Assembly (NCBI GenBank): GCA_947631235.1
Contig: CANRKO010000001.1
Location: 248,001 to 312,000 of the forward strand
Source: an uncultured Clostridia bacterium
Lineage (GTDB): Bacteria > Bacillota > Clostridia > UBA1381
Direction: 5' to 3'
DNA length: 64,000 bases
The notes under the pieces were generated by a model. That model searched no databases and had not been told where the DNA came from. It saw nothing but the letters and a program-made list of their open reading frames with translations. A program made the position numbers and the translations under genes. Below, piece by piece: positions 8,209-16,054 of this stretch. Positions within the stretch are counted from its first letter, which is position 1. Every line of letters starts with the position of its first letter.

Positions 8209-9267
8209 ATGAAAAAGCTGTGCGTCATATTCGGCGGCAGGTCGCCGGAGCATGACATTTCAAGGAAATCGGTAACCTCTGTACTCAACAATCTCGACAA
8301 ATCAAAATACGATATATATGTAATAGGCATAACGAAAAAAGGTGCGTGGTACCTCTACACCGGCGATATTAAAAATATAGAAGGCGGCGAGTGGGAGCAG
8401 GACACGGCGAACAAGAAAAAGGCAATCATATCGCCCGACAGCGAGGATAGAGCCATACTAGTCATTGATGAAAACGGCGTGAAAAAAATACATACAGACG
8501 TAATATTCCCCGTGCTCCACGGCGAGTACGGCGAGGACGGAACGGTTCAGGGACTTTTCGAGCTTTCGGGTATACCGTACGTGGGAGCGGGCGTAATGGC
8601 GTCGGCGAACGGCATGGACAAAACCTCGTCGAAAATTGTGTTTGAAAGCGCGGGCATACCGCAGGCTGACTGGGTTGTCGTAAACAGGAACGACGATTTC
8701 GAGGAAAAGATGAACGAGATAGAAAAACATCTCGGTTATCCGTGTTTTGTAAAGCCCGCGAGAACAGGCTCGTCGGTCGGTGTGGGCAAGGCTCACGACA
8801 GAGCGGAGCTTAAAAACGCGCTTGAAAACGCGGCGAAGTTTGACAGAAAAATTCTTGTTGAAGAAAATATAGACGGACGCGAGGTGGAATGTGCCGTACT
8901 CGGCAACGACGACGTGAAGGCTGCGACGGTCGGCGAGATAATGCCGACGGTCGAGTTTTACGATTTCGACGCGAAGTACAACGACAATTCCACGAAACTG
9001 CAAATACCGGCTGACCTTCCCGAAAAAACGACAGAACTGATAAGAGAGTACGCGGTGCGTGCGTTTAAGGCGCTTGACGGCGACGGACTGTCGAGAGTTG
9101 ACTTCTTTGTGAGGAACTCCGACGGAAAGGTGCTGTTAAACGAAATAAACACGCTGCCGGGCTTTACGAATATAAGCATGTATCCGAAGTTGTGGGGCGC
9201 TGTGGGCATAGAATACGGCGAACTTCTGGACAGACTGATAGAGCTTGCGCTCGAAAGGGTTAAATAA
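8209..9267 (+). CDS. ddl: D-alanine--D-alanine ligase
   Basis: 352-aa ATP-grasp ligase that joins two D-alanines for peptidoglycan precursors. It starts MKKLCVIFGGRSPEHDIS, has the ATP-grasp region PCFVKPARTGSSVGVGKA and the Mg-binding end LLNEINTLPGFTNISMYPKL. RBS GGGAGGA lies about 10 bp upstream. The stop codon overlaps the murI start (TAATG), implying coupling of two peptidoglycan amino-acid enzymes. Residue specificity (D-Ala versus D-Lac at the C-terminal position) was not resolved. Confidence 0.95.
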   Translation: MKKLCVIFGGRSPEHDISRKSVTSVLNNLDKSKYDIYVIGITKKGAWYLYTGDIKNIEGGEWEQDTANKKKAIISPDSEDRAILVIDENGVKKIHTDVIFPVLHGEYGEDGTVQGLFELSGIPYVGAGVMASANGMDKTSSKIVFESAGIPQADWVVVNRNDDFEEKMNEIEKHLGYPCFVKPARTGSSVGVGKAHDRAELKNALENAAKFDRKILVEENIDGREVECAVLGNDDVKAATVGEIMPTVEFYDFDAKYNDNSTKLQIPADLPEKTTELIREYAVRAFKALDGDGLSRVDFFVRNSDGKVLLNEINTLPGFTNISMYPKLWGAVGIEYGELLDRLIELALERVK

Positions 9268-10076
9268 TGAATAATAAAAGCATAGGCGTTTTTGACTCGG
9301 GACTTGGCGGACTCACCGCCGTAAAGCAGATAATGCAGGAACTCCCGAACGAAAACATCATATATTTCGGCGACACGGGCAGAGTGCCGTACGGTACGCG
9401 CTCGCGCGATACTATCTTGAAGTACACGCGCGGCGACATACGTTTTTTAAGAACATTCGACGTTAAAATAATCGTCATAGCCTGCGGTACGGCGTCAAGC
9501 GCGGCGCTGCCGATGATAAAAAACGAGTTTGACGTTCCCATAGTCGGCGTTATAGACGCAGCCGTATACGCGGCGGTAAGAGCGACGAAGAACGGTAAAA
9601 TCGGCGTAATAGGCACGTCGGGAACGATAAAAAGCGGCGAGTACGAAAAGCAGATAAAAGCCTACGACGGCAATATGGAGGTATATTCAAAGGCGTGTCC
9701 GATGTTTGTGCCGCTCGTCGAGAACGGCTACTTTGACTCGCCGGTGACTAAGTTCATAGTCGAGGAATACCTCGAAGAAATACGCTCAAAGGGCGTAGAC
9801 ACGCTCATACTGGGCTGCACGCATTACCCGTTGCTTGCGAAAACGATAGGCGAGTACATGGGAGACGGCGTTACGCTGATAAATTCGGGCGCGGAGGTCG
9901 CGAAGTACCTCAAAAAGAAATTCGACCGTGAAATGATGCACTCCTCCGTTACCGACGAGGAACAGTACCGCTACTATGTGAGCGACGACATTTCAAGCTT
10001 TGAGGAACTCGGCGGCATTTTCCTTGAACGGGAAATAAACGGACAGGTGAGTAAAATTGACATTGAAAAATACTGA
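9267..10076 (+). CDS. murI: Glutamate racemase
   Basis: 269-aa cofactor-independent racemase providing D-glutamate for peptidoglycan. Both catalytic cysteines are present: Cys73 in IACGTASS and Cys184 in LGCTHYPLL; substrate-binding motifs FDSGLGGLT and GDTGRVPYGTRS are intact. Start overlaps the ddl stop by one base. The 3' end overlaps the next gene by 20 bp. Confidence 0.96.
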   Translation: MNNKSIGVFDSGLGGLTAVKQIMQELPNENIIYFGDTGRVPYGTRSRDTILKYTRGDIRFLRTFDVKIIVIACGTASSAALPMIKNEFDVPIVGVIDAAVYAAVRATKNGKIGVIGTSGTIKSGEYEKQIKAYDGNMEVYSKACPMFVPLVENGYFDSPVTKFIVEEYLEEIRSKGVDTLILGCTHYPLLAKTIGEYMGDGVTLINSGAEVAKYLKKKFDREMMHSSVTDEEQYRYYVSDDISSFEELGGIFLEREINGQVSKIDIEKY

Positions 10077-10488
10077 TAATTCGTATAAAATAGTAGTCAG
10101 AAACACACAGACGATAGACGGCGAGCAAAATATTGTCGAGGAAACGGCTCTCGGCAGCTACCGTGAAAAAAACGGCAAGCAGTACATAACGTACCGCACC
10201 GATGAAACAAAGGAAAGCGAAAGCACGTTGTCAACGCTGATACTCGACGGCGACAGCCTGACGATACGTCGGAGAGGAAACACAAGCTCACATATGGTAT
10301 ACAGAGCCGGACACAGGCACTCGTTCCCATACGCCACGCCGTACGGCACGATAGATATGGAACTTGAAACGGACAGGCTTATATCATATCTGTCCGAGCA
10401 TGGCGGTACGATAGAGCTTGCGTACACGCTCACGATACAAGGCGAAAAATACCTTAACGATATGAAAATTACAGTGGTAAAGGGGTAG
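10057..10488 (+). CDS. DUF1934 (YwiB-like) beta-barrel protein
   Basis: 143-aa small protein of the DUF1934 family (Bacillus YwiB), predicted calycin-like beta-barrel of unknown function. The text alternates polar and hydrophobic residues (ITYRTDETKESE, LTIRRRGNTSSHMVYRAGHRHSFPYATPYG) as expected for beta strands; PYATPYG with a preceding HSF is the family hallmark. Start is TTG with AGGTGAG at 10045-10051; the gene overlaps murI by 20 bp. murI-ywiB adjacency occurs in other Clostridia, but no role in racemase function is known. Confidence 0.75.
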   Translation: MTLKNTDNSYKIVVRNTQTIDGEQNIVEETALGSYREKNGKQYITYRTDETKESESTLSTLILDGDSLTIRRRGNTSSHMVYRAGHRHSFPYATPYGTIDMELETDRLISYLSEHGGTIELAYTLTIQGEKYLNDMKITVVKG

Positions 10489-10493
10489 AAGAA

Positions 10494-11945
10494 ATGAAAA
10501 TGAAGAAAATTGCGGCGATTATACTGGCTGTTTCGATGATGTCCTCCGCGTCCGTATTCGCGGCGCCCGAGAAAACAACCGAACCCGAAATAGACTACAG
10601 CGGCGAATATATGGCGTTTGACCAGATAGCCGACTATATATCAAGGCTTTACATAGACGAGTACAGCAAGGATTACATCATGGCGCAGGGAGTGTCGGAA
10701 CTTTTGCGCGGCGACGACGAAACGCTTGTACAGCTTTTAAAGAACACGCTCAGAAGTCTTGACGAGTACAGTGAGTTTTACACTGCGGAGGAATATAAGC
10801 AGTTTGAGGACAATCTGTCGCATACCGAGTACGGGATCGGAATATTGATGCACGAAAACGAGGACGGGCTTTTTGAGGTCGTGGATTTCGCCGAGGGTAA
10901 CGACAACGCGAAAAATGCGGGAATAGAAATCGGCGATATAATTATAAAAGTTGACGGTAAGGACATAAGCGGACTGGGTATGGCTGCGGTGCGCGGTATG
11001 GTGGTCGGCGAGGACGGCAGCGAGGTTACGATAACCGTTCTTCGCGGCGGCAAGGAAATTGACATAACCGTAACGCGCGGCGTATCGGTGAACATGGGTA
11101 CGGTGTTTTCGTACATATATGACAACAGTATAGGCTATATACAAATTCAATCCTTCGGCATCGGCACAAGCGATGAATTTACCGAGGCACTTGACTTTAT
11201 GCGCGAGAACAATATAAAAAAGTTAATTATTGATTTACGCGACAACGTCGGCGGCGTGACAGCCGAGGCAATCTCGATTGCGCAGCAAATCGTTCCGAAG
11301 GGTAAAATAATCGACGCGAAATTCAGAGTGGCGTCGGATAACGCGACATACACGTCGTCGCTTACGAAGAAAGAGTTTGATATTGCGGTGCTTGTAAACG
11401 AATACACAGCGTCGTCGTCGGAAATTCTCGCCAGCGCAATTCAGGACTCAAAGGCGGGAACGCTTATCGGCACACAAACCTTCGGCAAGGCTGTCATACA
11501 GGGCGTATACCCCCTCCAGAACGGCGCTGTATTTAAGATTACCACGGGAAAATATATCACGCGCAACGGCAGAGAGATAAACAAGGTCGGTCTGACGCCG
11601 GACGTGTATGTTGAAAATGAAGTTACAAAATTTGACACGACCGATTACACACAGTTCGACTACAACACAAGCGTATCGCTCGGACAGTCGCATCCGAATG
11701 TCACGGCTGCGAAAGAGCGTATGAACCTCATGGGCGCTTATGACGGCGAGATAAACGACGTGTTCGACACGGATTTTTACGACGCGGTAAAGACGTTCCA
11801 GAGTATGAACGACATATTCTCTTACGGAGTGCTTGACGCGGTGACGATGGAAATGATTGAAAGCATTATTTCGGAATTTGACATAATGAGAGATTTGCAG
11901 TTTGAAACCGCATACACAAAATTCGGCGGAAAACTTGAGGAATAA
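10494..11945 (+). CDS. S41 C-terminal processing peptidase with peptidoglycan-binding domain
   Basis: 483-aa secreted carboxy-terminal processing protease. Signal peptide MKMKKIAAIILAVSMMSSA, then an alpha-helical region, a PDZ domain (about 110-195; GIGILMHENEDG, AGIEIGDIIIKVDG) and the S41 core with nucleophile Ser in NEYTASSSEILASAI and the Lys in TFGKAVIQG. A C-terminal peptidoglycan-binding type 1 domain follows (HPNVTAAKERMNLMGAYDG). The layout is that of Bacillus CtpA/CtpB. It lies 5 bp after the DUF1934 gene and is closed by a terminator. Confidence 0.88.
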   Translation: MKMKKIAAIILAVSMMSSASVFAAPEKTTEPEIDYSGEYMAFDQIADYISRLYIDEYSKDYIMAQGVSELLRGDDETLVQLLKNTLRSLDEYSEFYTAEEYKQFEDNLSHTEYGIGILMHENEDGLFEVVDFAEGNDNAKNAGIEIGDIIIKVDGKDISGLGMAAVRGMVVGEDGSEVTITVLRGGKEIDITVTRGVSVNMGTVFSYIYDNSIGYIQIQSFGIGTSDEFTEALDFMRENNIKKLIIDLRDNVGGVTAEAISIAQQIVPKGKIIDAKFRVASDNATYTSSLTKKEFDIAVLVNEYTASSSEILASAIQDSKAGTLIGTQTFGKAVIQGVYPLQNGAVFKITTGKYITRNGREINKVGLTPDVYVENEVTKFDTTDYTQFDYNTSVSLGQSHPNVTAAKERMNLMGAYDGEINDVFDTDFYDAVKTFQSMNDIFSYGVLDAVTMEMIESIISEFDIMRDLQFETAYTKFGGKLEE

Positions 11946-11961
11946 ACAATATCGGAGCATA

Positions 11962-11997
11962 CAAAGCCCTCGGACATACTGTTCGGGGGCTTTTTTT
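11962..11997 (+). terminator. Intrinsic terminator after S41 peptidase
   Basis: Stem AAGCCCTCGG / TCGGGGGCTT around a short loop (11964-11992) followed by TTTTTTT, closing the ddl-murI-DUF1934-S41 operon. Confidence 0.85.
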
Positions 11998-12085
11998 GTG
12001 TGAAAAGTACAGGCTCGCGGGCGCGGGAGCAAGCATATAATACAAGAGCAAAACATAAATATAGACATGGAAAGGAAAGGTTTTT

Positions 12086-12310
12086 ATGAACAGAATTGAG
12101 CAGCTTTTAAAAGACTTCGACCAAAATCAGCTCAGAGAAATAAACAAATTTCTTCAGAGCGCGGAGGGGGAGAGATTAAAAACGCAGATTTCAAACGCCG
12201 ACAAAGACCGTCTCATACGCGAGTTTTCAAGGCTTGACCAATCCGAAATACAGAAACGTATAGCGGGACTTAAATCCTCGGACATCAAAAAAATAATGAA
12301 AAGTATGTGA
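12086..12310 (+). CDS. Small charged helical protein, unknown function
   Basis: 74-aa protein that I do not recognise. It is almost entirely polar and helix-forming (LLKDFDQNQLREINKFL, DKDRLIREFSRLDQSEI) with no signal peptide, membrane segment or cysteine. ATG at 12086 follows GGAAAGG about 8 bp upstream; a TATAAT at 12036-12041 is present but no good -35. Its stop is 10 bp before the next small gene. First of three small genes that probably form one operon. Confidence 0.7.
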   Translation: MNRIEQLLKDFDQNQLREINKFLQSAEGERLKTQISNADKDRLIREFSRLDQSEIQKRIAGLKSSDIKKIMKSM

Positions 12311-12320
12311 GGTGTTGAAA

Positions 12321-12620
12321 ATGGCTGACATATCCGAAACCATTAAAAGCTTACTTGACAGCGACGCGGGCGACTCGATAAAGAGTATGGTAAACTCTCT
12401 TTCGTCCGGCGGCGGCAAGACGCCCGACGCGGACAGTCTCGCGTCAATAGGGCAGCTTAAAAGTATCGCCGAAAATCTTGCGAACAACCATTCCGACCCG
12501 AGAACGAACCTTCTGCTGTCGTTAAAACCGTATATGCACGGCGGCAGGCGGCAGACGATAGACAGCATGGTCAAGATGATAGGCGCGGTGAACATTATAA
12601 AAGCGATGGGGTATAAATAA
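12321..12620 (+). CDS. Small helical protein, unknown function
   Basis: 99-aa protein not recognised. Sequence is Ser/Asp/Lys-rich with a Gly-rich linker (SSGGGKTPDADS) near residue 40 and a C-terminal basic stretch with HGGRRQTIDSMVKM, ending in IIKAMGYK. ATG 12321 is preferred over the in-frame GTG/TTG codons 6-9 bases upstream because GAGGTG at 12309-12314 is optimally spaced for it. No membrane segment. Middle member of the three-gene locus. Confidence 0.68.
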   Translation: MADISETIKSLLDSDAGDSIKSMVNSLSSGGGKTPDADSLASIGQLKSIAENLANNHSDPRTNLLLSLKPYMHGGRRQTIDSMVKMIGAVNIIKAMGYK

Positions 12621-12643
12621 ACCTGCGAAGGGGGAGGAACGGT

Positions 12644-12931
12644 ATGTACAGAACCTACAGCTATAAGGATATGCCGGTCGTAAGACAGCAGCAGCGGGGA
12701 AACACGGAAAACACGGGGGACACTAAATTGCCGAGCGTCGGGGACACTAAAACGACAAAAGGGGACACTAAAATAAAAAAGAGGGACACTAAAACACTGC
12801 CGTTTCTCGGAGACCTTTCAAGCGACGAGATAATCATACTTGCCGTCGCGATTATCCTTCTCGCCGACGGATGCGACGACAAGCTGCTTATAGCCGCGCT
12901 TGCGTTTTTGTTCATCTCAGACAGGCTTTAG
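12644..12931 (+). CDS. Small repeat-containing membrane protein, unknown function
   Basis: 95-aa protein. N-terminal half holds four DTK repeats (GDTK, GDTK, GDTK, RDTK) spaced 8, 7 and 7 residues, encoded by four exact copies of GGGACACTAAA at 12717, 12741, 12762 and 12783. C-terminal half is LPFLGDLSSDEIIILAVAI followed by a hydrophobic hairpin with an acidic DGCDD turn, suggesting two short membrane segments. RBS GGGGAGG at 12631-12638. The C-terminal pattern looks like small clostridial proteins of unknown function; the repeats look like a local expansion. Confidence 0.68.
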   Translation: MYRTYSYKDMPVVRQQQRGNTENTGDTKLPSVGDTKTTKGDTKIKKRDTKTLPFLGDLSSDEIIILAVAIILLADGCDDKLLIAALAFLFISDRL

Positions 12932-12937
12932 TATAAT
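12908..12937 (+). promoter_or_regulatory. Probable promoter of desulfoferrodoxin gene
   Basis: TTGTTC (12908-12913), 18-bp spacer, TATAAT (12932-12937), lying over the 3' end of the preceding gene and 57 bp before the start codon. Confidence 0.5.
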
Positions 12938-12994
12938 TCTCCGTAAAATGTAAATAATAACACATATGATAATTAAACGTCACGGAGGACGAAA

Positions 12995-13381
12995 ATGGTA
13001 TACGAGCCCAAATTTTACCGCTGCGCCGAATGCGGCGCGATTTTGGAGGCGATAACGCCCCAGTGCTGCGACGAACTTTTCTGCTGCGGACACGAAACGC
13101 AGCTTATGCGCGCGAACGAACTTAGCGACCTTCGGGAAAAGCATATGCCGATAGTTACACGCTGCGATAAAAGTCTTACGGTAAGCGTCGGCGGAACGCT
13201 CCACCCGATGAGCAGCGAACACAGCATACTGTGGATCGAGGTCAAGAGCAAGTACCGCACGCGCCGCGTCATGCTCAAAAAAGGCGACGATCCGGTGGTC
13301 ACTTTTAAAATCCCCATAAACATACCGGTGAAGGTTTACTCCTACTGCAACAAGCACGGGCTTTGGAAAGCGACGGCGTAA
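12995..13381 (+). CDS. dfx: Desulfoferrodoxin (superoxide reductase)
   Basis: 128-aa cytoplasmic superoxide reductase, reducing superoxide to peroxide in anaerobes. N-terminal desulforedoxin-like rubredoxin-type iron site: Cys10, Cys13, Cys30, Cys31. C-terminal neelaredoxin domain has all ligands of the catalytic iron: His50 (EKH), His70 and His76 (HPMSSEH), Cys118 and His121 (CNKHGLW); Glu48-Lys49, which gate the active site, are present. Length and layout match two-iron class I enzymes. Own promoter and terminator indicate a separate, probably stress-controlled unit; no rubredoxin gene is adjacent. Confidence 0.93.
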   Translation: MVYEPKFYRCAECGAILEAITPQCCDELFCCGHETQLMRANELSDLREKHMPIVTRCDKSLTVSVGGTLHPMSSEHSILWIEVKSKYRTRRVMLKKGDDPVVTFKIPINIPVKVYSYCNKHGLWKATA

Positions 13382-13386
13382 AGTGA

Positions 13387-13412
13387 AAGCGTACCCTAAG
13401 GTGCGCTTTTTT
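13387..13412 (+). terminator. Intrinsic terminator after dfx
   Basis: AAGCGTACC, 4-nt loop, GGTGCGCTT then TTTT; starts 6 bp after the stop. Confidence 0.8.
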
Positions 13413-13458
13413 GCTGCCGTGAAATACCCGATATGTAACCTTTTTGCATGCGCGGATT

Positions 13459-13525
13459 TTGTCGTAACATTTTTTATGTTCGACAACCGTATTTGACATT
13501 TTTCTTACAGCGGCGGGAGTATAAT
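13459..13525 (+). promoter_or_regulatory. spoIIG-type promoter with Spo0A boxes and 21-bp spacer
   Basis: TTGACA (13493-13498) and TATAAT (13520-13525) are separated by 21 bp, not 17. Just upstream is TTCGACAA (13479-13486), an exact inverted 0A box (TTGTCGAA), and TTGTCGTA (13459-13466) is a one-mismatch copy. In Bacillus subtilis the spoIIG promoter has the same long spacer (22 bp) and is activated by phosphorylated Spo0A bound just upstream of -35. Position relative to spoIIGA is the same here. Confidence 0.8.
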
Positions 13526-13545
13526 ACATCATAGAGGTGGTCAAA

Positions 13546-14385
13546 ATGATTGTGTACGCCGACGTGTTGTTTCTGATAAATTTCATATCGTCGTACATCA
13601 TGCTCCGCCTCATCGAACGCCTTATATTAAAGCGGCGCGTAAAAACGGTTCGGATGGTTATTGCGGCGGCGGTAGGCGGTATGGCGTCCGTGGTAATTTT
13701 CTGCGCGGGTCTGCCGGACGCGCTTTTGCTGCCGATTAGGACATTATCCGCCGTAATAATGGTTTTTACGGCATTTTTCACCCGAGGAGGACATATTTTT
13801 CGCACCGTTTTATGGCTTTTCGCGCTGTCGGGTATGACCGTCGCAGCGGCGATAATGCTTACGATGCTGCTCGGTCAGGCGACCGGAGCGCTCGTAAAAT
13901 GCGGCACCGTATACTTCGACCTTCCGTCGGGAGTGTTTTTAACGATTTTTATATTGTCGTATGCGGCTATGGCGTTTTTTATGAAAACACTTCAAAACCG
14001 CCGCGCAAAAAGACGATATTCGGTGACAATATCGTTCGGCGGCAAAAAAATCACCGTTACGGCATTGTTCGACAGCGGCAATCTTCTGCGCGACCCGCTT
14101 TCGGGGAAGTGCGTTAGCGTGCTTGAATGGGATAAGGCGAAGGAGCTTATTGGCGCGGATTACAGCTACGACGCGCTTTTGGAACATACGGACGACGTGG
14201 TCGTAAGAGCCGTGCCGTACCGCGGCATAAACGGCACGGGCGGTATAATATACGTCTTTACAGCCGACGCGCTTGAAATACCCGAGGAAAAGAAGTCGGC
14301 GGAAAACACGCTTATAGGGCTGTACAACGGACGGCTGTCGCCGGACGGTGAATATAACGCGCTTGTGAATTCGGCGCTATTATGA
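13546..14385 (+). CDS. spoIIGA: Sporulation sigma-E processing peptidase SpoIIGA
   Basis: 279-aa membrane aspartic protease that cleaves pro-sigma-E in the mother cell after a forespore signal. Five hydrophobic segments cover the first ~150 residues; the cytoplasmic protease domain has the catalytic Asp near residue 176 in [19 protein letters not shown] 13546 is chosen over GTG 13537 because the GTG lies inside the ribosome binding site GAGGTGG (13534-13540). The stop overlaps the sigE region, and the gene is first in spoIIGA-sigE-sigG. Confidence 0.93.
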   Translation: MIVYADVLFLINFISSYIMLRLIERLILKRRVKTVRMVIAAAVGGMASVVIFCAGLPDALLLPIRTLSAVIMVFTAFFTRGGHIFRTVLWLFALSGMTVAAAIMLTMLLGQATGALVKCGTVYFDLPSGVFLTIFILSYAAMAFFMKTLQNRRAKRRYSVTISFGGKKITVTALFDSGNLLRDPLSGKCVSVLEWDKAKELIGADYSYDALLEHTDDVVVRAVPYRGINGTGGIIYVFTADALEIPEEKKSAENTLIGLYNGRLSPDGEYNALVNSALL

Positions 14386-14399
14386 AGGGAGCGAAGAAA

Positions 14400-15113
14400 A
14401 TGGAATTGCTGGATACGCTGAAAAGGACGTTTATGTTTATCGGTTCAAATCCTTTAAAATGCGACGAGGTATACTATATCGGCGGCAGCGACACGCTCCC
14501 GGCTTCGCTTTCAAAGGAGGAGGAGGCGCGCCTAATCGCGAGACTCGCCGAGGGGGATTTGTCTGTAAAAACGACGCTCATTGAGCATAATCTCCGCCTT
14601 GTGGTATACATTGCGCGTAAATTCGAAAACACCGGTATTTACGTCGAAGATTTAATCTCGATAGGCACGATAGGGCTTATAAAGGCGATAAACACATTTA
14701 AGCCCGACAAGAACATAAAACTCGCGACATACGCGTCAAGGTGCATAGAAAACGAGATACTGATGTACCTGAGGAAAAACTCAAACATGCGCAGTGAGAT
14801 TTCGATTGACGAACCGCTGAACGTGGACTGGGACGGCAACGAACTTCTGCTGTCCGACATACTCGGCACGGACAGCGACGTTATATGCAAAAACATCGAG
14901 GACGAGGTTGACAAGGCTTTGCTCGCCGACGCGCTTTCAAAGCTCACGAGCCGCGAACAGCAGATTATGAAAATGCGTTTCGGTCTGGGCAAGGAAAAAG
15001 AAAAAACGCAGAAGGAGGTAGCCGACATACTCGGCATATCACAGTCATATATATCGAGACTTGAAAAAAGAATAATCGGGAGGCTGAAAAAAGAGATAGT
15101 AAAGATGTCATAA
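14400..15113 (+). CDS. sigE: RNA polymerase sporulation sigma factor sigma-E (pro-form)
   Basis: 237-aa mother-cell sigma factor made as an inactive precursor. The pro-sequence is about 20 residues and the mature part begins around CDEVYYIGG (21-29), the same boundary as in Bacillus. Region 2: [52 protein letters not shown]; region 4.2: [21 protein letters not shown] start at ATG 14400 with AAGGGAG at 14386-14392; ATG 14382 would overlap spoIIGA and lacks a binding site. Processing by the adjacent SpoIIGA is expected. Confidence 0.96.
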   Translation: MELLDTLKRTFMFIGSNPLKCDEVYYIGGSDTLPASLSKEEEARLIARLAEGDLSVKTTLIEHNLRLVVYIARKFENTGIYVEDLISIGTIGLIKAINTFKPDKNIKLATYASRCIENEILMYLRKNSNMRSEISIDEPLNVDWDGNELLLSDILGTDSDVICKNIEDEVDKALLADALSKLTSREQQIMKMRFGLGKEKEKTQKEVADILGISQSYISRLEKRIIGRLKKEIVKMS

Positions 15114-15179
15114 TACATATCCGCGTCATATTCTTATACATACCGCGCACCGCGCGGGAATAACAAGGAGGTAAGGGAT

Positions 15180-15950
15180 ATGACAAACAAGGTGGAAATC
15201 TGCGGAGTAAACACATCTAAACTTCCGGTACTGTCGAGAGAAGAAAAGAACGCGCTGTTCATAAAAATAAAGCAGGGGGATAAAGAGGCACGCGAGACGT
15301 TTGTAAAAGGAAATCTTCGTCTTGTGCTGAGCGTTATACAACGGTTTAAAAGCAGGGGAGAGAACCCCGACGATTTGTTTCAGGTTGGGTGCATAGGGCT
15401 TATAAAGGCAATCGACAACTTTGACCTGTCCCAGAACGTGCAGTTTTCAACATACGCCGTACCGATGATAATAGGCGAAATACGGCGTTACCTTCGCGAC
15501 AACAACGCCATACGCGTGAGCCGTTCTTTAAAGGATATAGCCTACAAGGCAATGCACATAAGGGAAAAGCTTATAAACGCAAATTCAAAAGAGCCCACAA
15601 TAACGGAAATCGCAAATGAATTAAATCTGCCGAAGGAAGAGGTCGCGCTCGCGCTCGACGCGATAGCCGAACCGGTATCGCTGTTTGAGCCGGTGTACCA
15701 TGACGGAGGCGAGGCAATATACGTAATGGACCAGGTTAAGGACTCAAAAAACGTGGACGAAAATTGGCTCCGCAGCATAGCGTTAAGCGAGGCTATGAAA
15801 CATCTCGGAGCAAGGGAAAAACACATTCTGAACCTGCGGTTTTTTAAAAGCAGAACGCAGATGGAGGTGGCGAAAGAAATAGGAATATCTCAGGCGCAGG
15901 TGTCGCGGCTCGAAAAAAACGCCTTAAAGCAGCTTAGGAAATATATATAA
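15180..15950 (+). CDS. sigG: RNA polymerase sporulation sigma factor sigma-G
   Basis: 256-aa late forespore sigma factor. Diagnostic N-terminus KVEICGVNTSKLPVLS, region 2 text NLRLVLSVIQRFKSRGENPD, DLFQVGCIGLIKAIDNFDL and FSTYAVPMIIGEIRRYLRD, and region 4 ending MEVAKEIGISQAQVSRLEK. RBS AAGGAGG at 15164-15172 region. In Bacillus sigG lies just after sigE and has its own forespore promoter; in the 66-bp gap here I found no convincing sigma-F or sigma-G box, so it may rely partly on read-through from sigE. Confidence 0.96.
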   Translation: MTNKVEICGVNTSKLPVLSREEKNALFIKIKQGDKEARETFVKGNLRLVLSVIQRFKSRGENPDDLFQVGCIGLIKAIDNFDLSQNVQFSTYAVPMIIGEIRRYLRDNNAIRVSRSLKDIAYKAMHIREKLINANSKEPTITEIANELNLPKEEVALALDAIAEPVSLFEPVYHDGGEAIYVMDQVKDSKNVDENWLRSIALSEAMKHLGAREKHILNLRFFKSRTQMEVAKEIGISQAQVSRLEKNALKQLRKYI

Positions 15951-15982
15951 TAAAAAATATGTCAAAAAAATCAATGTCGCTC

Positions 15983-16011
15983 TTGCAATTCGGTAAAATT
16001 TCGTGTATAAT
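15983..16011 (+). promoter_or_regulatory. Sigma-A promoter of CdaR-like regulator
   Basis: TTGCAA (15983-15988), 17-bp spacer, TATAAT (16006-16011), 43 bp before the chosen start. Confidence 0.7.
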
Positions 16012-16054
16012 AGACATATACGTGTAACAAATGCGAAAAGATGGAGGAATGACA

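Noticed and set aside
12717-12793. Evenly spaced GGGACACTAAA repeats as a CRISPR array
   Set aside because: Four 11-base copies at 21-24 bp steps lie in frame inside one protein; spacers are far too short.
15114-15179. Sigma-F or sigma-G promoter before sigG
   Set aside because: No hexamer pair matches the known consensus at proper spacing in the 66-bp gap.
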